From NCBI GenBank assembly GCA_030867875.1, contig JAOWCC010001634.1, forward strand, positions 37,095,867-37,159,866: 64,000 nt of DNA, written 5' to 3'. Shown piece by piece: positions 32,951 to 45,200 of this stretch. Within the stretch, counting starts at the first letter, position 1; every line of letters begins with the position of its first letter. The stretch is from Actinernus sp. WN-2022. Lineage: Eukaryota; Cnidaria; Anthozoa; Actiniaria; Actinernidae. The notes beneath the pieces were generated by a model that saw only the letters and a list, made by a program, of their open reading frames with translations, was not told the origin of the DNA and made no database searches. The translations under genes were made by a program, and so were the position numbers.

Positions 32951-32993
32951 TCAACATCATTAGCTTAGAATTCCTCAATATTTATGATGTCAT
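32951..32993 (-). ncRNA. Weak SECIS candidate for the GPX4 selenocysteine codon
   Basis: On the minus strand ATGA (32993-32990) is followed by CATCAT, a loop beginning AAA, then ATGATG and TTGA (32954-32951). This gives an ATGA...TTGA non-canonical quartet around a 6-bp helix with A bases in the apical loop, the order of elements in a SECIS. The helix is shorter than usual, and the site lies about 720 bp after the stop, beyond a MITE. The 150 bp directly after the stop shows no better candidate by eye. Treat it as a guess. Confidence 0.15.
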
Positions 32994-33021
32994 CACCTCA
33001 AAATTTGTACCATATTTTTAA

Positions 33022-33552
33022 AGTGCACCTAACCCCTTTTGCAATTTTTATACATATGAATCTTTGAAAAGTTTTGAGAAATTCTGTGAAGAAATTTGTT
33101 TGCTTACATAGAATACTCTATGTTCTATGCTTGTTTGAAATGGTGAAAATGGTCGGGGAAAAAATGGGTTGATTCTTGCTATTATGTCATATAATTCACT
33201 CCACTTTGCAATAATTTCAAGAAATATTTAGCATTTTGTCTAAAACAACTGTTTTCTTTACTAACAACTCACAGACTGTGTATATTCTCTCTCTATATTA
33301 TATATAGATGCTATTGTGATAAAAAGGCGCCATGGAGAATAATGCATTAATGAGGTGATGTAAGATCAAGAATCGACCCAGTCTTTTTCTTACGCAGTCA
33401 TGGGTCAGGAAAGGTCAAATTTTCACCATTTCAAATAAGCATAGAACATACATGTAGAGTATTCTATGTAAGCAAACAATTTATTCACAGAAGTACTCAA
33501 AACCTTTCAAAGATCCATTTGTATAAAAATTGCAAAAGGGGTTTGGTGCACT
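33022..33552. mobile_element. TTAA MITE (AGTGC tips), copy B, in the GPX4 3' region
   Basis: TTAA at 33018-33021 and 33553-33556 borders AGTGCACCTAACCCCTTTTG and its inverse. The arms (about 180 bp) match 13609-14177, including TTCTATGCTTGTTTGAAATG and TTACGCAGTCATGGGTCAGG. It begins 155 bp beyond the GPX4 stop codon, so it may lie within the transcribed 3' UTR. Confidence 0.85.
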
Positions 33553-33707
33553 TTAAGCAACAAACCCTAACCATCCATAAATTATTGAATGTAACTATAA
33601 TTAACCCAAAAATGGTTTAACATAAATTAATATAAAACACCTTACTGCTTTCCAACTAACAATAACTGTCTAGGCTCATAGGTATCACCATAAATATTTG
33701 GCTTGTC

Positions 33708-36700
33708 TTACTTCTCCAATTCTCTTTCAATATCTTTAACAATGTCCATTGGTGCAGTATTCGGAGAATATCTTTTCACTGGTATTCCATTCCTGTCACA
33801 TAAAAATTTTGTGAAATTCCACTTGATGGCATCAGTTAAAGTACCACGTTTAGCCTTCTTCAGAAACACATAAAGTGGATCAGCTCCTTTGCCATTTACA
33901 TCAAGCTTGGAGAACAAATCAAATTCAGCATTGTAGCCTTCAGCAAACTCTTTGATAGCAGCATTTGATCCTGGTTCTTGCTTCCCAAACTGATTGCATG
34001 GGAAAGCCAGAATACGAAGACCACGCTCAGCATACCTGACAAAAGAAACAGCAATTAATTGACTCATGTCTCTAGTCTAGGTTAGAAAGTGCCCAGAAGA
34101 GAGCCTTTAATATTATTTATCAAACTCCGTCATTAATAATTCATGAAACAAAAACAAAGGAAATCACTGACCGATAAGTGATCTTTAAATCTGCTAGAGA
34201 TTTCATCCTGATTTACATAAACTTTTGCTTCAATTTTCTTGGCCAAAATAAGTTGTATCGCGAAAATAACTGAAAACAAGACTCTCTACATCTAGACGTT
34301 TGATAAGTCCAATACAAAATTTGTGTCTGTGCTTTATGGGATTTACAAACTCTTGCTTTCAGCTCAAGTTTGTAAATCCCATAAAGAATGGCCACTCATG
34401 TTGTATCTATTACATATCCAACTTGTAATAATTTATTATAACATACATCCATAAACTTTATTTATCCACGCTGTCTCCTCGTACACATACATGTATACAT
34501 GCTCTTCCCGAGAGCCATGTCTAACTACTAATAATTATTAATAGAAATACAAAATCTGGTTAATAATAAAAGTAATAAATTCTAATTACAATAAAAATAT
34601 GGAATAGTTTGAAGTTCATACTACATAGTGACTATGATGAGGTATTATTTAACTTGTTTTTGAACGCCATAATATTTGTTTGATTCTTAATACTGTTAGA
34701 TACTTTAGGCCATTCTAGAGAACAGATCCTCTATATTGAAAGCTGTGTTTACCAGCTTTGCTGTTTGGTCTTGGCACATTTAAGAATTACGAGGAGTTTC
34801 TCAAGTTGTGAGAATGGATATTGCTTGTATTTTCAAACATGTTTGTCAAGTAATTTGGAGCACCCCTATTACAGGTTTTAGACATTAATACTGGTAATAA
34901 TTGTTTGAGTTTTCTTTTTTCAAGATTGCCCTTATTCCCAGCTCATCCCAGCTTATCATAATTTGAAGAGGTGACCACTCTGGTAGCTCTGTTCTGGAGG
35001 CCCTGGAGTGTGTCATACATCCCAATCCCACAGGTTTCCCATACTGCTACAATAGTGTTTATAAATACTTTATTTGGAATGCTTAATTATTTTCATTTTG
35101 CAATGTGTTTAGTTCTCATTGTCTAAGTACTCCTGATTTTAGTACTAATTAAGTCACTGTAATAGAAAATATTCTTGTAAAGCAAACAACTGACTGTTTA
35201 TTACAATAAATATAAGATAATAATAGACTAATAATTATGTGAGTGGGACCCCATAGTAATAATAACTGATAAAAAAAAAAAATACTATATATAATTATTG
35301 TCAGTCCACTATAATTGGTACTTAAATGTTATGAAATATTCTGATCTTTTTGTTCTACATCTCCTTTTTAACAGTCTCTCAGGGCCAGATTTCAGGTTGT
35401 ATGGATGGTTAACATACTCTACATTTGTACCTTAGGGTATAGGAAAGATAGTGGGTGGCCCATTTTCTTCATAGCACTTTAACCCTTTCCCTACTGGACA
35501 TGTTTGGCTCAGTTGGTGAAATCCTGAGTGCTAACTCAACCCTCCCCCCTCAGTTCAAGTTTGGCTAGCCTGGGTCATTTAAATACTGCTGACTTTTTAA
35601 GCAGAGGGCTCAAACTTTTCCCACAATGCCATTTGGGAGAATTCTGTTCACTCGTTGACGGTAGGTATGGCTGCTTCGGTAGGGTTTCTAATGAAATGAG
35701 CTCTAATTTTGGATAAATATGCCACTGTCAGAGAGCTTGAAGACATCATTAAGTCTGAGGATGGCTGAAAAGTACTTGGTTTGCTTCTAGTAGGCTTTGT
35801 GAGGGGATTTCACAGGGTTTTTCCGTTGTGTTTGTGCTTTCAGACACTGGAAAAAATTCTTCAATGAAATCCTTGGAATCCTGCAGTTGGCAGTCTTTTA
35901 CCCCTGCTCAACCTATTAGGATGTGTTTTTGTCACTTTAAAGCAACAGCTTGAGTCCAAATCACCGCTCCTGGTTGTAGGGGTAAAAGACTTATAAAAAA
36001 AACCTACTGAGTCCCAGAGGGGGGAACCCCTTGTGGAATTTTTGTCCATTACCCAGCATGCAATTGGAGGTGGAAACAGGTAAATGTGGTCGAGTGAAAT
36101 GCAGTGTAAACATCGGCATGGTTCACAGTCGTTTGGTGCGTTTGGTGCAAACAAACCTGCTGGTTGGAAAGATTAAACAAGGTACTGTAACGACTGAGTG
36201 GTGATTTTGTATTTGCTTTTGATTTCAAGTGCGAATGGGAAGGTTTTTTGAGCCGATTTTCAGCTACTCAAAATTCGCGAAAATCGAAGAAACGAACAAC
36301 GATGTCCAAAACAAATGCGTTTTTCTCCAAAGTGGGAGAGTCAAGCGATCCCTGTTATAGCTCTGACTTTGAAGTCATTCATTCCTTGAAATAATATCAC
36401 AACAGCGTATTTCCAGCATGTCTAGGTTTGATGCAATAATTTTCTCCAGGGACATGCTTCATATTGGGCGGTTACGGGCGGCACAGGAGGGAAAGGGTTA
36501 ATACCCTCTCCTGCTAGTAGAGTGTCCATATCAGCTTGAACATGAGCTGGGTCGATATTTACTAGATCCCCTCTGGATCTTCCAAAAAGGTCCTCCAAAT
36601 TGTCGATCCCCCCTCCCCTCTGGAATTTCCAGACTTTTACCACATGGATTCCCCCACCCCTTCGGAAATTCCAGCTATGATTTTGATACAAATTAATTAG

Positions 36701-39700
36701 ATTAAGATATTTTTAAGAGTGTAGCTAATTTAGATATGCATCCTCTCAATAATTTAATGCCAAAACAAAAAGCCACTCAATATAAACTATGATCCAAATC
36801 AAGCCTATGGCCCAAAGTGAATACAAACTGTTTTAAGAACTGTTATATAAATCGATTGATTTTTAACTATAACATAGCTTTATAACTTATAATTATTCAG
36901 TCTTAGCTTTTTATATACATGTATATATTTCAATTTTAACTGTAACGTAAGATATGTATTTTTATCTTTTGATTGAAATAAAGACCTTTATTATTATTAT
37001 ATTATTAAATACTTAGTCAGTTCATAATCAACAATATAATAAACCTAATACTCATGCTACAAGTATAAAAAGCAGTTTAAATCGTGGGATACCTGTTCTT
37101 AGCGCATGGGGCCTGGGGTTACACGATGGTCAGTTGCTAGGGAAAAATCCTCTGGGACGCTACTTTGATCATGTGCCCTAGCATGACTTTAAAGATCGCA
37201 TGGATGCAAACAAATTTATGTCTCTAGATTATTTATTTCACATTGAGCATAAGTTATCGTGCTAGTATAAATGTAAATTATGGATTGAATAAATTATAGC
37301 CATTCTTCTTTGTAACAAACGGTGAGAGAGGGGTGTTAGAAGAACTTTGAGTATGTTAGATTTGTTTCTTATTAGGGCACTTTTTAGCTAATAGGGGTGG
37401 TTTAAACTTGAACAGTGTAATAGATTTGTATAAGGAAACCCCTATTTTAGCAATGACATGATAAGATTTCACTTTTGAGTTTACAACATGGGGTTTCTTT
37501 TGCTTATATTGGATACAGCATTGACGTCATGTATTTTACATATCATCAATATTCTCAAAATCTAGACCTAAACTTTTAAAACGACCTAGTGTCCCTTGTA
37601 GTCTAAATGTAGACCTTCAAGACTGCAAAGTTTAAAAAAATTATTGTATGAGAGCGTTTTCTAAAAACATTCGCATTACTTCCTGTTTAGTCGTCGAGAA
37701 CTGTGTTTTCCGGACCGATTCAAGCGATGCTTTTATTATATTTCATACCTGTGACACAGGACTACTTCCCATGAAAATGTTATTCCATTTGCTTTATTGG
37801 ATTCCGGTTTATGGAATCACAAGTAATGTCATAAATATGCTCATTTTACTCAAAATCGTAACGTATTTGCTAAGGAAGCTGTAATTCGAAAACTAGTCGA
37901 TATTTTTTTTTTTTTATCTTTTCAACTGCAATTCAACATGTACTACCCTGGCCCTGTAAATTTCAAGAGCATTGAATCATTTTAAAGGCACGAAATAAAA
38001 ACAAAAACATAGGGAACTTTTACATTCATCCACGCAAGCTTCATTGCTGTATCGTTTTGTTTATTGCTTGTGCCTTTCCGAAATTTCTCTTTTGTCTAGA
38101 TTCTACATACTTTTGAACTAACAAGTTTACCACACACGCTTGCTACGCTTCGATACTGCCGGAACGCTCATGCAAATTCTGTTCTTAGTACAATAGTCAC
38201 GCTGCCAGTTGTAACGCTGTTATAATAAAACTTATAGTATTTATTTACAAAAGCTTTTATAATATCACTAATACAAAATCTCGTTTTTAATTGATATTTA
38301 GAAAATGTGGTCTAGACGTCACAGGCACTTTTTCCCGATCTGGTTACTAAAAACACACTTATTCAACATTATCATCCTGCACTGCCAAGCTTCATGGTTT
38401 AACTAACTTGCATATCATTGTACTAAGAACAGAATTTGCACGAGCGTTCCGGCAGTAGCGAAGCGTAGCAAGCGTGCATGGTAAACTTGTTAGTTCAAAA
38501 GCACACAAGTATGTAGAATCTAGACAAAAGAGAAATTTCGGAAAGACACAAGCTATAAACAAAATGATACAGCAATGAAGCTTGTGTGGATGAATGTAAA
38601 AGTTCCCTATGTTTCTGTTTTTATTTCGTGCCCTTAAAATGATTCAATGCTCTTGAAATTTACAGGGCCTGGGTAGTACATGTTGACTTTCAGGTGAAAA
38701 GATTTAATAAAATATTTATAGACTAGTTTTCGAATTACAGCTTCCTTAGCAAATACGTTACTATTTTGAGTAATATGAGCATATTTATGACATTACTTAT
38801 GATTCCATAAACCGAAATCGAATAATTAAAAGCAAATGGAATGAAATTTTCATGGGAAGTAGTCCTATGTCACAGGTATGAAATATAATAAAAGCATCAC
38901 TTGAATCGGTCCGGAAAATACAGTTCTCAACGACCAAACAGGAAGTAATGCAAATTGTTTATTTTTTTAATGAAAATATTCAACCGAATGTTTTTCGAAA
39001 ACGCTCTCAAACAACTTTTTTAAACTTTGCAGTCTTGAAGGTCTACATTTAGACTACAAGGGACACTAGGTCGTTTTAAAAGTTTAGGTCTAGATTTCGA
39101 GAAAATTGATGATATATAAAATACATGACGTCAATGCTGTGTTGCTATGGTAACACCGATGTCAAACGAACCTACATTTTTGGAAAGTTTATTCTATTTC
39201 TAGTAAATAGGTGAAGTGGCTAGTCCGACCGAGCTCTGACAGTGGAGTATCAGCCGTTCAAAGTGGGTATGGTGCGTCCCTGGAAAATCCAGGCGAGCCA
39301 CCTTAAAGGGATACCCGAGTGAAAAACACATTGGGGCTCAAAAGAATCTTCAACATGTTCTTTGTTCAGAAAATGTATTAAAATTTGATCAAACGTTTTT
39401 AGTATTAAGAACGAGCACCTCAAAGTTGGCCCCGCGAAGACATGGGCACCGCCATCTTTGTTTGCATTTACGGAAGTGACGTCACTTCGTCCCACCAGCG
39501 TATCGCGGCTACTTGTCTTTGTATGATTTTCACACGCTCGGAATTAAAGTGGATATATTTTCATCGAGATTGCAGAGGAATTCTTTCAGAAACCGGAATT
39601 ATGATGAAGACGACATTATGAGAAAAGTTCAGAAGACTGGGAGGAGGAAGAAAAGCATTGGGAAGGCGAGAAATTATCAGACGAACAACAAGGTCTCGTA

Positions 39701-41913
39701 ACTGCCATCTAATAACAGCAAAACAACATGGCTTAAAAGACTCGAGTGACTTCTGAATAAGTATAAGAACTACAATGTATGTGAGGTACAGTTAAGGCGT
39801 TTATCATCCTAAAAACACCTAATAAGTGAGAGAGTGAGAACGCTGGTGGGACGAAGTGACGTCACTTCCGTAAATGCAAACAAAGATGGCGGCGCCCATG
39901 TCTTCGTGGGGCCAACTTTGAGGTGCTCGTTCTTAATACTAAAAACCTTTGATCAAATTTTAATACATTTTCTGAACAAAGAACATGTTGAAGATTCTTT
40001 TGAGCCCCAATGTGTTTTTCACGCGGGTATCCCTTTAAGTAATGATTTTTCTAAAAGAATGACTAGAGAAACTATAGAGACAGAGAGGAGCTTATTAGTA
40101 GGGGAGTAAGAAACAGAGACTGATAAACAGGATATATAACATTAGGGAGCATTAATTTTATTCTTTAATATAGCTTCATAATACAGCTAGACTGTGAGAA
40201 TAGGTACAGTATTCATTTTAGCACAGCTATATAAACTATAAAAACTAGCTGCTCAAAATGCATATAATTTTGTTTCGTATGATTCCTATGCTATATCACT
40301 ATAAAATAGCAGCTCATGTCTCACAAACCTACACTTACAAAAAAAAAAGTAATATCAGAATTACAAGCCCTGTCAGTTTCGAGTATCTAAGCTTGTTCTT
40401 AAGGCAATTTCAGAGCTCCCTTAAGTAATAATCAGTTAAAGATTCGGCCAACCAGTTATCCTCATGCAGCCAAACAGTGAGTTCAGTTCGCTGTAAACAT
40501 GATCCCATATTCGATCTTCCCTTTCACCTTTGTCACCAATTTTATCTACCACTACTCCATCGAAAATTTTATTACAATTATACTTGTATTTCCAACATGT
40601 TTCACCACGTTCAGTCTTTCATTTGTGCCTATAAATCCAACTGCTCTTGCCCTGTAGTTCTCTCTGGACCGCCATCTTGTTTCTAAAAATTAGCCTGTTG
40701 GGTAATTCCGCTGAAAAAATCTGAGCTTGCACAAACGGGAGAAAACTGCATGGTTGTGTTAACTATGCTAAATCAATCGTGAAGTAAAGGTACATATTTT
40801 TTTAACTTATATGACCAAATATTGTACTACACTCTGACAATAATTACCCAAGCGACCATCAATAGCTTTCAATCACTCAATTCGGTGCAGAAATTAGTTT
40901 TTGCATGGAAAACACTTGCCAGTTTGAGTAAGAGTGAAAAATAGATTGGCCGCTTTGTTGTCCAATCTGTTCAACCAGCGATGTCTCGCTCGTCAGGAAT
41001 CGCTTTGGCTTTAAGGAAAGGCACTTAAAAAGGAGTTTTGAAAGTACTCACAAACAGATAGAAGATTTTGAGACAATTCATTTGAATTCTACAGAAAAAA
41101 ATGCAAATTTATGATCATCGAAAGATGTCATGCAGTCATGCAGTTACGATTATATGCATGACCCTCTGGAAAATATAAGCCTTGGTGTAACCCCCCAACA
41201 CATTTTCATTGGGGGTAGATATGTTCACCTGCTCTGATATTAGGTTCAAAGCATTAAAAATCTGGATTACGAAATCTGTCATGCTTAGATTATACAGTGT
41301 ATCTTATTCATCAGTCATATTTTTCCATCCAGACTTTTTTCTCACACAGACGAAAACAGCCAATTGATGCACCAGTTGATAGGCTTTTCATTTGTACTTT
41401 TGCAGTTTTGGTCAAAAATGAAATAAACCTGCCAAACCTCGTGCAAATGTTCAGATGGGTATTTAGGCTGGACACACCTACAATCTACAGCAACAAAAAG
41501 CAATATCACTACATATACAAGTACAATTATTACAATAGACAAAAAACAAAGCTCGCATGGTAGACTAGATCAGCATGATGATTATCGACGTTACGTTATT
41601 AATCGACTTACTGGTTGTGCAGCTCCTGTAGCTGAGTATAGTTCTTCTTAGTAAATCCTCATTGAGATGCCACATTCACAATCAATGTTACAAAACCTTT
41701 ATACTTGGATAGAGACACAGCATTTCCATCAATGTCTTGTACTTCGAAGTCAAATATGGTCGTTTGTTTGCCACCTTCGCTTTCGGCCATCGCTGTCGTC
41801 CCAAATGCAGTTCCCAAACTTATCGGAATACACACGATTTTCCAGTTGTTTAGGAAAGATCGAGTTGGGAACCTTCTTACTACTTGTAGCAATTGATTAT
41901 GAAAGCTAAACAT
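33708..41913 (-). CDS. GPX4: Phospholipid-hydroperoxide glutathione peroxidase (GPX4 type), selenoprotein
   Basis: It reduces phospholipid and lipid hydroperoxides with glutathione. Exon 1 (41913-41612) encodes [20 protein letters not shown] and LIVNVASQ, then TGA (41661-41659), read as selenocysteine because [15 protein letters not shown] continues in frame to a GTAAGT donor. Exon 2 (34035-33708) begins after a TTTTGTCAG acceptor, completes the codon CA|G and reads [20 protein letters not shown], then [10 protein letters not shown] and [12 protein letters not shown] to TAA. The peroxidase tetrad is visible: Sec44, Gln79 (GKQEPG), Trp132 and Asn133 (WNF), numbering from the internal ATG at 41790. 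The upstream in-frame ATG at 41913 adds 41 residues, rich in Arg and without acid until the MAESEGG start, resembling a mitochondrial presequence. Lengths are 168 or 209 residues; mammalian cytosolic GPX4 has 170. The 7.6 kb intron holds several transposons. Confidence 0.93.
34690..35075 (-). pseudogene. LINE C-terminal fragment in the GPX4 intron
   Basis: The minus strand from 35075 reads [20 protein letters not shown] and [18 protein letters not shown], the RT C-terminal domain of a CR1-like element. Further on, [15 protein letters not shown] is followed by a stop replacing the usual Trp. Frameshifts and stops show decay. It is too short to place in a family. Confidence 0.75.
35483..36497. 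mobile_element. TTAA element with CCCTTTC tips, copy 1
   Basis: TTAA at 35479-35482 and 36498-36501 borders CCCTTTCCCTACTGG and GGGAGGGAAAGGG-type inverse ends. Its first several hundred bases (GTGAAATCCTGAGTGCTAAC, AAAAGTACTTGG) recur at 45443-46295, so at least two members of this family occur within 10 kb. It is non-coding and lies in the GPX4 intron. Confidence 0.8.
36502..37510. other. GPX4 intron, no feature recognised
   Basis: A TTGAAATAAAGACCTTTATTATTATTATATT stretch near 36975 resembles a retrotransposon 3' tail, but no body was found. Confidence 0.35.
37515..39140. repeat. 1.6 kb inverted repeat (arms ~700 bp) in the GPX4 intron
   Basis: The outer ACAGCATTGACGTCATG (37515) returns inverted at 39124-39140. 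Matching continues inward through CTAGACCTAAACTTTTAAAA, CTTCCTGTTTRGTCGT, CGAAAACTAGTC and CGTTCCGGCAGTA to a loop of about 170 bp (38230-38400). The arms are highly similar with scattered changes. An ORF at 37648-37884 is a by-product, with no domain. It is either a foldback transposon or an inverted duplication; no target duplication was found. Confidence 0.8.
39307..40034. mobile_element. TTAA MITE with 200-bp terminal inverted repeats (AGGGATACCCG tips)
   Basis: TTAA at 39303-39306 and 40035-40038 borders AGGGATACCCGAGTGAAAAA and its inverse. The arms of about 200 bp are almost identical (GGAAGTGACGTCACTTCGTC at their inner ends), marking a recent insertion. The 300-bp centre has no coding capacity. 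Confidence 0.85.
40040..41600. other. GPX4 intron, no feature recognised
   Basis: Unique-looking AT-rich sequence with short ORFs lacking domains. No element ends or exons are supported. Confidence 0.4.
41659..41661 (-). other. GPX4: Selenocysteine TGA codon of GPX4
   Basis: The minus-strand codon TGA lies between the ASQ and GFT codons, the place where GPX enzymes carry Sec (or Cys). Coding similarity continues 16 codons beyond it to a proper splice donor, and the next exon fits in phase. A standard gene finder would end the protein here. Confidence 0.92.
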
Positions 41914-42286
41914 GAAGTTTTGGACGACTTTTTGGCGAGTATACACACTCCAACAAAGGCAAAGTCCAAACCTTGTATTGTGGCACCACGACACGAGTGG
42001 TACGTACGCCCTCCGGTGTCACAGCGTTTTGTGTTCCCAGCGATTTATGTTCCTAGGGGAGGGGTGGGGGTACACAAAACGCTGTGACACCTGTCAGAGC
42101 GTTTTGTGTTCCCAGCAAGTTCTTATAACAAATATGATTTTTCAGGGGAGGAGAGAGGTAGATTTTTTTTCAGAGCCTGGTCGCCAAGCCGTGAGTCATT
42201 GATCGAAGTTCGAAGATCGATGCGTTTTGCAAAAGAGAAGTTGGATGTGCTGAAAGTGAAAAGATCGACACAGTTAATTATCCAAA
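41914..42286. promoter_or_regulatory. Shared divergent promoter region of GPX4 and BCAP31
   Basis: Only 373 bp separates the upstream GPX4 ATG from the BCAP31 ATG on opposite strands, so 5' UTRs and promoters must share this interval. GPX4's open frame extends upstream of the chosen ATG to 41994, but with less targeting-like composition. No TATA box is obvious. Confidence 0.6.
42016..42119. repeat. Perfect 19-bp hairpin plus third direct copy in the shared promoter
   Basis: GTGTCACAGCGTTTTGTGT (42016-42034) is followed by its exact reverse complement (42072-42090), and a third, direct copy GTCAGAGCGTTTTGTG runs on into TTCCCAGCAAG (42093-42119). The G-rich loop holds GGGGAGGGGTGGGGG. It may be a small mobile element remnant or a regulatory array. 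Confidence 0.75.
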
Positions 42287-45200
42287 ATGACAGTACAGTG
42301 GACTTTGGCAGCGGCATTCCTCTACTCTGAGATCGGTTTGCTGTTGTTGTTCTGTATTCCTTTTGTTTCACCTTCCAGGTAAACACGGTGCTCACCATTA
42401 CTCGATCATTATTCACGGTCAACTACATAATTCTCGTTGCGTTCTTTGACCCATTTACCCATTACCTGACGTAAATACACACTAATCTCTGGAAGAAGTG
42501 TTGTACTATCTGTTCCCAGCTAACACGAGGTTATTTAAAAGTACATTGAAGCCCCTGACCCTTTTCAAAAACATTTTCCCGTTTGTTTTGCAGGTGGAAT
42601 AAGATCTTCAAATCTGGCTTCGTTTCCACCATTTTCGAATATGGAAATTTTTACTTCAACGTTATTGTCATTGTCATGGCTCTATTGTTGGCTGGTAAGA
42701 TTAGTTAACCATATCACAGTGAGATACTTCAAGTTATAAGACCATGTCTTCAGAACAGGGTATAATAGTTAGCAAGGTGTTTGTCCATATCGTCCCCATG
42801 CTAAAACCTTTGAGTTTGAGAAAGAATAATCTTGCTACATTAAATATTTGGGGCGAAAAAACTGGATACTATTTTCGGATGAGACCCGGATATATATTTT
42901 AAATTATGTGGTACGTTTGCAAGCATGCACAGATATTATTATTTTACTACTAATTTTCTCAATTTCTAATAATGCTATTTACTGCGAGGAAATTGTATTA
43001 CCCATATTGCCTCCATGAGCTAAATTCTGAAACTACATACGACAATTAAGGAAGTTATGTTGGGATTACTCAAAGTGAGTTCGGTTAATGTATAGAGCTT
43101 TATGACAATACTTATTATGTTTTCAAATTCTTTATGATGATCACTCTGGTATAAAATTGCTATATAATCCATATATACCTTTGCCTTAGTCCTGAACCTG
43201 ATGCAATCTGGCTGCATGATGACATATTCTATTTAGAAGTCTGTGTTGTTGTAACTCTCCTATTGGTTAAAGAGTGGAGGGGTTGACAATTCCCAAAAAA
43301 AATTGTGCAAGGAAAAATGGTCCAAAATAAATTCCTGCAAGCACTTGTTTGACAAAATAAAAATGGTGAAAGGGAGCAGACACATGAATTCTATTTTTTT
43401 AATTACTAGCATGTGAAAGGCTTTTCCTGAAATAATTAGTTATACTAGAAGCAATCATATATTATCAAAGTGCGTTCGACCTATTTTTTGTATGAGAAAG
43501 GACTGTGGTATTAAACACAAAAGGCTGAAAGATTACTGCAATGATATGGATGGTGTAAATAATCCTGATCAAAAATGCTTGTTTTTAATTAATGTGAACA
43601 TTTTGATGTCTTGACTTATAAGCAAGAGACCATAGTGGTCTCTTGCTCATAAGTTAAAATACAAGGGGATGTATCTGGGTATAAAACAGTAATTATCTTT
43701 GTGTAACATGCAATGCTTATGTGGCTATACTGTATGTATACATGTATGTGTGTTTTATATGGTTGTGGCATTCATTTGAGCATTCGTAGCACATTTTGCT
43801 GTGTGGTATACATGCAGTGCCGGTATATAAAGCAATAATTGGAGTTAGTGTAGAACTCATATGAATCCTATAGAGGCTATTCAGATATGTTAATAAACTG
43901 CATTCCAGTTCCTAGCATTCACAATACTACATGTAAGTAACACTCCAGTGTAGAACATAAACTATATATTTGCATGTGTATAAACTACACCTCATACAGT
44001 TCCTTCAGATCAGAGCATTCACATTATTTCTCAAGTGAGAACAAGGTTGGCTGCAGAATATTGATTGCCATTGTTAGTTGCAGAATAATTTATGGTCAAT
44101 GTTGGTAGCCGGGTCCTGGCTTTGATCAGCCTTGTTTCAGGTCCCGTTAGAAATTCAGTGCAGATTATTACATTGATTAGGGAACACAGCAATGAACTCA
44201 GTACTTAAATTTCCCTCACCTTGTACTGTGTTGATATTCCAGTTCCTTGGCATATCAAAGTGTCTCTATAGATTAACTCTCTGCCTGAATGTAGTGTTAA
44301 TTTGTATAACCAAGATGTGTACATGCATGTGTACCTGAACGTGTTGTGTCACAACTCACAAGATACAGCGATTAGTAACAGGTATATAGAAAACTCAGAC
44401 CTCAGGCTCGCCTTCGAGGTGCAGACCGACAAAACAGGCCCTGTTTGGCTTGTAGTTCGAGCATCAAACTTCTTCAGTGCTCCAGTAATCGTATACACTT
44501 TCCTCAGGCTTTGACTAATCGTACTTGCAACCTTTTTAAACATCATCGCATTTGATTTAGACTGAACAAGACAACTTTATATCCAGCAAAAGAAAATTGC
44601 TGTAAAGTCGTGCGCACGCATCATGCATTTATCAGTTCCCCGGCCGAGATAATTTATTCCAAAAAGTACAAACATGAGGACGGACATACACAAATCTCTA
44701 TTTCTTTTGCCTGGGTAAGCACAGGTAGCCCACACATGACCACAGGGAGTCCACTGCAAGATTAGTATGCATTCTCCTTCGTCGAACGCAATTTAAAGTC
44801 AAACAAGGGCACTTGAAAATTAATGCACTAATTTAAATTACAAGTTCCGGTTATAAGAATTCCAAAAATTGTCTGTGTCTCAGTTTGAGTGACTGCTAAA
44901 AGTGGCTACCAAGTTGGTTTACAAAAGCAAACGGCCACCATATTGTAAAATTGCAAAAAAAGCATTTTTGTTTCAGTTTAAGATTCAACAACTACATATG
45001 TAGTTCAATGCTTTCTAGATATATAGCCTATTTTCTATTATTTCCTAGAGAAAACACTATTTTTTGTTTCTATTTAATTTCTTAAATGTAACTACTAGTA
45101 CATGTATGAGTAAACACAGTTTGTTTTAAATTTCAATACAGACTCTGTCAGGGAAGTATTCAAGTACCAAAAAGTTGATGTGACTCATATGGACCTAAAG

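Noticed and set aside
34213..34395. 60-codon minus-strand ORF near GPX4 exon 2
   Set aside because: It overlaps a dispersed inverted repeat (GGGATTTACAAACTTGAGC type) also seen near 48028-48110 and does not match GPX sequence.
37648..37884. 78-codon ORF with hydrophobic C-terminus
   Set aside because: It lies in one arm of the 1.6 kb inverted repeat, has a disrupted counterpart in the other arm and no recognisable domain.
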